A stretch of DNA of 10,512 nt from Pseudoneurospora amorphoporcata. Its lineage: Eukaryota; Ascomycota; Sordariomycetes; Sordariales; Sordariaceae. The position numbers and the translations under genes are program-made. The notes below the pieces were generated by a model, which made no database searches, had not been told where the DNA came from, and saw only the letters and a list, made by a program, of their open reading frames with translations. Below are positions 7,266 through 10,512 of the stretch, one piece after another (positions within the stretch are counted from its first letter, which is position 1; each line of letters begins with the position of its first letter). Where the stretch lies: the NCBI GenBank assembly GCA_033297205.1, contig MU859533.1, forward strand, positions 1 to 10,512. The letters run 5' to 3'.

Positions 7266-7780
7266 CTCCTATGCCCTTGCATGGCAATACAGTATTCCAT
7301 CTCGGCGGTGTTAATCTCGCAGCTGCTGGCTCGGATGTGATCATTTGGAACCTGCAGTTGTGGACGGTCTTTCAGACTCGGTTTCAAAACCAGAGCAAAG
7401 GCGAAGAGGTGTTTGCATCCTTCGGTGCTCTCCGCAAGGGCATCAACCTTCACAAAGCGATTAACGACTGTGTCGCCCAGTTGCTTGCTCTCATGAGGGT
7501 TCTGAAAATGGAGGAGTCAGAGTTCAACGCCTGGTTTGTCCACTACACCGACCTGTCTCCGATCCAGATGGGCTGGATGGATCCGTCTATTTACAATAGC
7601 AATTTCCGTATGAGGCCTAGGAGCCTGCACGAGAAACACCAGGTCAAGCACAAGGAGAACGCTGCTCCTGTGACTAGCAAGACCGAATCCGAGCAGGTGC
7701 AGTTCTGGGCGAACTACGACCGAAGCAAGGTCGCGTCTACAATGGCTAAGTACAGGAAGCCTGCAGCTAAAGTGGATTGA
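7199..7780 (+). CDS. Truncated DEDDh-family paralogue, C-terminal half only
   Basis: 193 codons are open from ATG 7199 to TGA 7780. Residues 1-23 (MGWMDRSIYN.., MRPRSLHE) are a duplicate of its own later segment at about 124-146. Then follow a stretch ending GGVNL that matches GGVDL of the intact copy, IIWNLQLWTVFQTRF (matching VWDMQIWSVFQIRF), SFGALRKG, LHKAINDCVAQLLALM (H-x-A-x-x-D retained), FNAWFVHYTDLSPIQMGWMDPSI, and a K/E/S tail ending AKYRKPAAKVD. The first half of the fold, with the D-x-E pair and the middle Asp, is missing, so nuclease activity is not expected. Roughly half the aligned residues match the intact copy by eye. I see no promoter; the start codon is simply the first ATG in the duplicated block. 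Probably a pseudogene with a preserved frame, though a short expressed protein cannot be excluded. Confidence 0.55.
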   Translation: MGWMDRSIYNSHFRMRPRSLHETPMPLHGNTVFHLGGVNLAAAGSDVIIWNLQLWTVFQTRFQNQSKGEEVFASFGALRKGINLHKAINDCVAQLLALMRVLKMEESEFNAWFVHYTDLSPIQMGWMDPSIYNSNFRMRPRSLHEKHQVKHKENAAPVTSKTESEQVQFWANYDRSKVASTMAKYRKPAAKVD

Positions 7781-8080
7781 AGACGGAGGAGGTCTCTGGA
7801 TAACTGACTGCTATTTACCTACCATAGCGGGAAATCCCCCAAGGCATCTGGCCTAGTAAGGGGGTTTCTAGCCTAGCTTTTTTGCCTAGCCTAGGCTTTA
7901 CACCTAGGCAAGTTGAAACACCTAGCTTAATTAGCCAGGGAAAGGCTCTAATTGGCCAAGCTCCTAGGCTCAAGGGGTTCACCTATACTAAAGTGATGAT
8001 GGTTCTTTCCCAAAGTTTATTTCCCTATCTAAAATCAACAACTATATTAAAGGAAAGAACAAGGCCCGCTTTAAATCAAG

Positions 8081-8161
8081 TAGGCTAGTAGCTCAATAGT
8101 TCTTGTCGTCGCTCTCATTATTGTGATCGCCAGTTCGATTCCAATCAGTAACAGTTTTTTT
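8081..8161 (+). repeat. tRNA-derived SINE-like segment with A and B boxes
   Basis: TAGCTCAATAGTT at 8089-8101 fits an RNA polymerase III A box, and AGTTCGATTCC at 8132-8142 fits a B box. Their starts are about 43-44 bp apart, as in a tRNA gene. A run of seven T follows at 8155-8161, as in a pol III terminator. The bases around the B-box loop do not form a proper T stem and no good acceptor stem is found, so this is not a functional tRNA gene. It is best read as a tRNA-derived SINE head or a tRNA pseudogene. Confidence 0.4.
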
Positions 8162-8184
8162 CGCGCGAAAAGTTTCGTACGAAA
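8158..8184. repeat. Two adjacent perfect palindromes
   Basis: TTTTCGCGCGAAAA (8158-8171) and TTTCGTACGAAA (8173-8184) are separated by one base, directly after the SINE-like segment. Their role is unknown. Confidence 0.7.
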
Positions 8185-8283
8185 GTGCAAGTGTAAAAGT
8201 GTACCTAGGTATGAATGCCCTCATTTGCCTAGACTTTGAAGTTAAAGTCCTTCGTCCACTTCGAATCGCTAGAAATAATTGTT

Positions 8284-8336
8284 AGCTAAAGATTCCTATA
8301 GGGACCTTTAGAAGGCCCTTATAAGAGTCTTTAGCT
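8284..8336. repeat. Strong 53-nt imperfect hairpin
   Basis: AGCTAAAGATTC at 8284 pairs with GAGTCTTTAGCT ending at 8336 (one mismatch). Pairing continues inward imperfectly (CCTATAGGGACC with GGCCCTTATAAG) around a TTTAGAA-type loop. It could be a tiny MITE or a structured RNA segment. Confidence 0.6.
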
Positions 8337-8484
8337 TTTACCTTTTTATACTCAAATCTAACTAATCAGAGCCTTCCGTTCAACGACTAGGCTAGGTGAG
8401 CCACCTAGGCTAGGCCCACTATCTTGCCTAGATTCAGGACCTAGCCTAGAAGCTCCCATACTAGGCTAGATACTCTTCTTATAC

Positions 8485-9003
8485 TCCCGCTACGGTAGTC
8501 ACAGAGGTACTTAGGACATTGGGAGTGGAGGATCAAAGGATAAAAGACAATGTAGGATACAAAGAAAAGAGTTGCGAATGTGCACCAAGCGAGGCACAAA
8601 GACTCATGTACCTCTATCTGGTAGTGACTTGCACTTTTTATCAGATTAGCAATGTAAATCATCCAAAGAGTGGCTAAATAGAATCAATGAAAGGTTAGTT
8701 AAGAAGGATTCACAAGGGATATTTGATCGGTATAATAGATTGGACTTGCACAAGTAGAGGCAGAGAGTTGTAGCAAGAGGGTTGTACCTACCAACCATTT
8801 GTCCATAGACTGGAGCTAGAAGATGGAAGCCACGCTTCGCCATTGTAATGGGTTGTACTTGTCACTAATTCATCAGTCATCATCTCGGTGTCTGGAAGGT
8901 GCGACCAAAACAATCTTCTTCTTTTACCTTACACTTGGACATATTTAAATATCTCGACTTCATACAATCTGTCTGCGAAGCCAAAAATGAAACTTCAACT
9001 ACT
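8485..9003. other. No gene or element recognised
   Basis: Two minus-strand open frames (65 and 73 codons, 8441-8662 and 8646-8843) are hydrophobic but share no motif with anything I know, so I do not call them. The only structure noted is a self-complementary ATATTTAAATAT at 8941-8952. Confidence 0.4.
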
Positions 9004-9235
9004 GTCACAGGGTTAGCCTGTGTCGCATGTGCCAGTGTTGGTTGCTTCTAAGACAACCATCACTGTCTGCTCTGATTGGCCAATGGCCTCCCGCCGTGGA
9101 CCCACTAGGGTTCACGGCTCGAGTCCCATAAAGGCCAATCTCCCGAGCGCACATCTGCACTTCTCTCCTTTCCTCTCTTCGTGCAATTACGCATATCCAA
9201 CATCTACACCCAACCTTCCTCCCCTTTGCCCGTGA
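9004..9235. mobile_element. Possible LTR remnant with promoter-like signals
   Basis: This begins TGTCACAGGGTTAG, identical over 14 bp to the first bases of the solo LTR at 2443, and a near-inverse CCCGTGATA ends at 9235. In between are a CCAAT motif (GATTGGCCAAT, 9074-9084), a CATAAAGG box and a CT-rich leader. Beyond the first 14 bp and a CCT.TGTG stretch the match to the LTR fades. This may be a related LTR family, a decayed copy or simply a promoter region. The LTR could instead extend to a GTGACA at about 9812, followed by a GGTATCCAAAC primer-site-like sequence. Confidence 0.3.
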
Positions 9236-9688
9236 TAACTACACATATTGTGATCTTTATTTAGTTTCTACCTCTAGGTACATCGGTTACTCCTAGGCCT
9301 TTTAGGGCATATCCCTTCAAATCCATAGTTTATCGTTTCCGGACAATTTACACATTGACCGTGTGATCCCGGAAGTGTCTATCATGTATGTGCGAGAATC
9401 AGATACCCTATATACTGGAAAAGGAGACAAATTGATGACGACATCCGTTATCTAGGAGATACCAGAAGGCCTTTCTCAGTCCCCTTATGACCCAGAACTT
9501 GACTACTGAAAAAACTGACAAGGGAGTCCAAAGGGATGTCAGACTTCAGTTGTGGGACTCCAGCCTCGAGGACAAATCTTTCATCAGGCCGACATCCATT
9601 TACCTGAACTTGGAAAGGGTATTGTCATAGCTCAGCTGCATGCTCATTGGCATACCTAATCCGTGCTCTCTGATTAGCCACATCTCTG

Positions 9689-9750
9689 TATATAACCGTG
9701 CCCATCCTTCGAGGTTGCACTTCTTCCTCTTTCTTGTTTTTCTCATTTTT
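9689..9750 (+). promoter_or_regulatory. TATA-box promoter-like region
   Basis: TATATAA at 9689-9695 is followed by a CT-rich stretch (CACTTCTTCCTCTTTCTTG). It lies upstream of the gene-scrap/copia chimaera. It could be the promoter of an LTR ending near 9812 (GCGTGACA) or the old promoter of a lost gene. The stretch 9236-9688 between the two promoter-like regions shows nothing else I can name. Confidence 0.4.
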
Positions 9751-9867
9751 AGTTATTTATCAATAACGTCAGATTATTCGTATCCCACCCTTCGAGATCT
9801 ACGTGCGTGACAGGTATCCAAACTTAGGATCTCCAGGTCTGGTGGCCCTTCCGAATCCGTTCCAAAT

Positions 9868-9954
9868 AGCGGTAACTTCAACCCGCGCCCAAGGACTCTG
9901 AAAGCCCCTGTCTACAACCTTGCCATCCGCAACAACAACCAGGCCAACAAGTAG
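9868..9954 (+). pseudogene. C-terminal scrap of a DEDDh-family copy
   Basis: The frame SGNFNPRPRTLKAP, VYNLAIRNNNQANK, stop is nearly identical to the last 28 residues of the intact copy (SGNFNSRPRTLKAP, then IYNRVIRNNSQAKK). The DNA differs at about a dozen of 85 bases, mostly transitions. Similarity begins between 9850 and 9868; upstream lie promoter- and LTR-like sequences and no other part of the gene. This scrap is closer to the intact copy than the truncated 7199 copy is, so it derives from that lineage. Confidence 0.8.
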
Positions 9955-9960
9955 TGTGCC

Positions 9961-10239
9961 GGAAAAGCGCACCCTAACGACAAGAGTAAGAAGCAAGATC
10001 TTGCCACGACCAGCACGATAGAGGCTGAGTTCACCAACTTGGTACCTACGGCAAAGGCGCTTGACTGGGTTGGAGGGATGCTAGACGACTTGAACGTGGA
10101 TCTAGGTCTCCAGAAAGTTGACAGGATACTCGACACCGACAGCAACAACGCGAAAGACCGCGTGCTCAACCCTAATATGCCAGCCAGAAATCGATACATC
10201 GATATACGGTACAAATGGCTGATCCTAATACCCTCGTAG
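9961..10239 (+). pseudogene. Ty1/copia RNase H domain fragment
   Basis: This frame reads SKKQDLATTSTIEAEFTNLVP and later NRYIDIRYKWL. These correspond to the conserved copia RNase H blocks, usually SSKKQ...S(S/T)TEAEY and (K/R)(H/Y)IDIRYH. The intervening DSNNAKDRVLNPNMP fits the usual CDNQSAI...NP segment. The domain is short and its expected acidic residue pattern is degraded (DTDSNN in place of CDNQ). It stops at TAG 10237. No reverse transcriptase, integrase or gag is seen upstream: the family scrap directly precedes it, seven bases away and in the same frame. It ends 173 bp before the LTR start at 10413, so it is the 3' tail of a gutted copia element. Confidence 0.7.
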
Positions 10240-10370
10240 AGGCTGTTGGCGAGGAGGACGATGCTGGAAACCTTCCTGGCGAGACCGATGCTCAAAAACG
10301 GGCAAGAAATGCTGGCAGGCTGGATCTTGTACAGCGTAGTAACCGGACAGCATATGAAGACTTCGACTAG
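10215..10370 (+). pseudogene. Small unrecognised frame at the copia 3' end
   Basis: ATG at 10215, overlapping the end of the RNase H frame, opens 51 codons rich in Glu, Asp, Ala and Arg (starts MADPNTLVEAVGEEDD, later AYEDFD). The same frame continues past TAG 10368 with SVELKQIVRQQGDDV up to the LTR edge. A TGG-to-TAG change would explain that stop. It may be a remnant of the element's own coding region (gag or the pol C-terminus), but I cannot identify it. Confidence 0.3.
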
Positions 10371-10412
10371 AGTGTCGAATTGAAGCAAATCGTTCGCCAA
10401 CAGGGTGATGAT

Positions 10413-10512
10413 GTCATACGGACATTTGCCTACAGTTCTGGGTTAGGGTTTCCAAGGCTAACAGAACCTCAACGCTTGACGTCAGCCTTATAAGTGCCGC
10501 TGTAGCTGCTTC
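10413..10512 (+). mobile_element. Start of a copia-type 3' LTR, cut by the window edge
   Basis: This begins TGTCATACGGAC and is the reverse complement of 2542-2641 with one difference (CAT here against CAC there). It follows the copia RNase H fragment in the orientation expected for a 3' LTR and includes the CTTATAAG TATA-like box. The remaining half lies beyond the window. Confidence 0.65.

Larger units (their letters stand above)
7850..8480. repeat. CCTAG/CTAGG-rich repetitive tract
   Basis: CCTAG, CTAGG or overlapping CCTAGG/GCCTAGGC motifs occur over a dozen times, in clusters near 7852-7910, 7963, 8080, 8203-8230, 8387-8410 and 8427-8470. They are uncommon elsewhere in the window. Units such as GCCTAGCCTAGGC and CTAGGCTAGG suggest a decayed short repeat. 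No gene is supported here. Confidence 0.6.

Noticed and set aside
8081..8161. Functional tRNA gene
   Set aside because: A and B boxes and a T run are present, but the T stem does not pair and no acceptor stem closes, so I call it only SINE-like or a tRNA relic.
9912..10400. 162-codon minus-strand open frame with hydrophobic stretches
   Set aside because: It lies antisense to the family scrap and the copia RNase H frame, whose motifs are recognisable; hydrophobicity is the usual shadow effect.

Overview
The window looks like a repeat-rich, gene-poor segment of a filamentous ascomycete (Pezizomycotina) genome. The reasons are one intact eukaryotic-style gene with a TATA box, a CT-rich leader and a probable GTAAGT intron in its 5' UTR; several decayed repeats; a Ty1/copia fragment; and CpA-to-TpA differences between repeat copies of the kind produced by repeat-induced point mutation (RIP). 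I see no bacterial operons, rRNA, CRISPR array or intact transposase.

The unifying feature is one gene family, present in at least five states of preservation. It is a DEDDh, RNase H-fold, 3'-5' exonuclease-like family that I match to the fungal Gfd2/YDR514C-like C-terminal domain from its motif order (D-x-E, a middle Asp, then H-x-A-x-x-D). The copies are: (1) a long pseudogene at 128-1785 with one frameshift and several in-frame stops; (2) a frameshifted N-terminal remnant near 3405-3882; (3) the only complete copy, 5212-6156, 314 aa, with all five expected catalytic residues; (4) a truncated C-terminal-half copy at 7199-7780, preceded by and fused to a second copy of its own 3' end (7144-7265); (5) an 87-bp C-terminal scrap at 9868-9954 that runs in frame into a copia RNase H fragment.

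Layout: 1-2238 is a unit bounded by 75-bp inverted repeats with the first pseudogene inside. 2443-2641 is a 199-bp solo-LTR-like repeat whose first 100 bp recur inverted at the right edge (10413-10512). 2642-3366 holds no gene I recognise. 3367-3391 is a TCAAG tandem. 3405-3882 is a gene remnant, followed by about 1 kb of non-coding, partly T-rich DNA and then the promoter, leader and intact gene (4946-6156). 6191-7084 is an 894-bp non-autonomous DNA transposon with 78-79-bp TIRs and 8-9-bp flanking direct repeats, landed 35 bp past the stop of the intact gene. 7144-7780 is the duplicated, truncated paralogue. 7850-8480 is unusually rich in CCTAG/CTAGG motifs and contains a tRNA-like A box/B box pair (SINE-like) and a strong hairpin. 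8485-9003 has nothing recognised. 9004-9812 has LTR- and promoter-like signals. 9868-10412 is the chimaeric gene-scrap/copia segment running into the 3' LTR.

Only 5212-6156 is a convincing functional gene; 7199-7780 has an intact reading frame but lacks the first half of the fold. All family assignments come from reading motifs by eye and have not been checked by database search.
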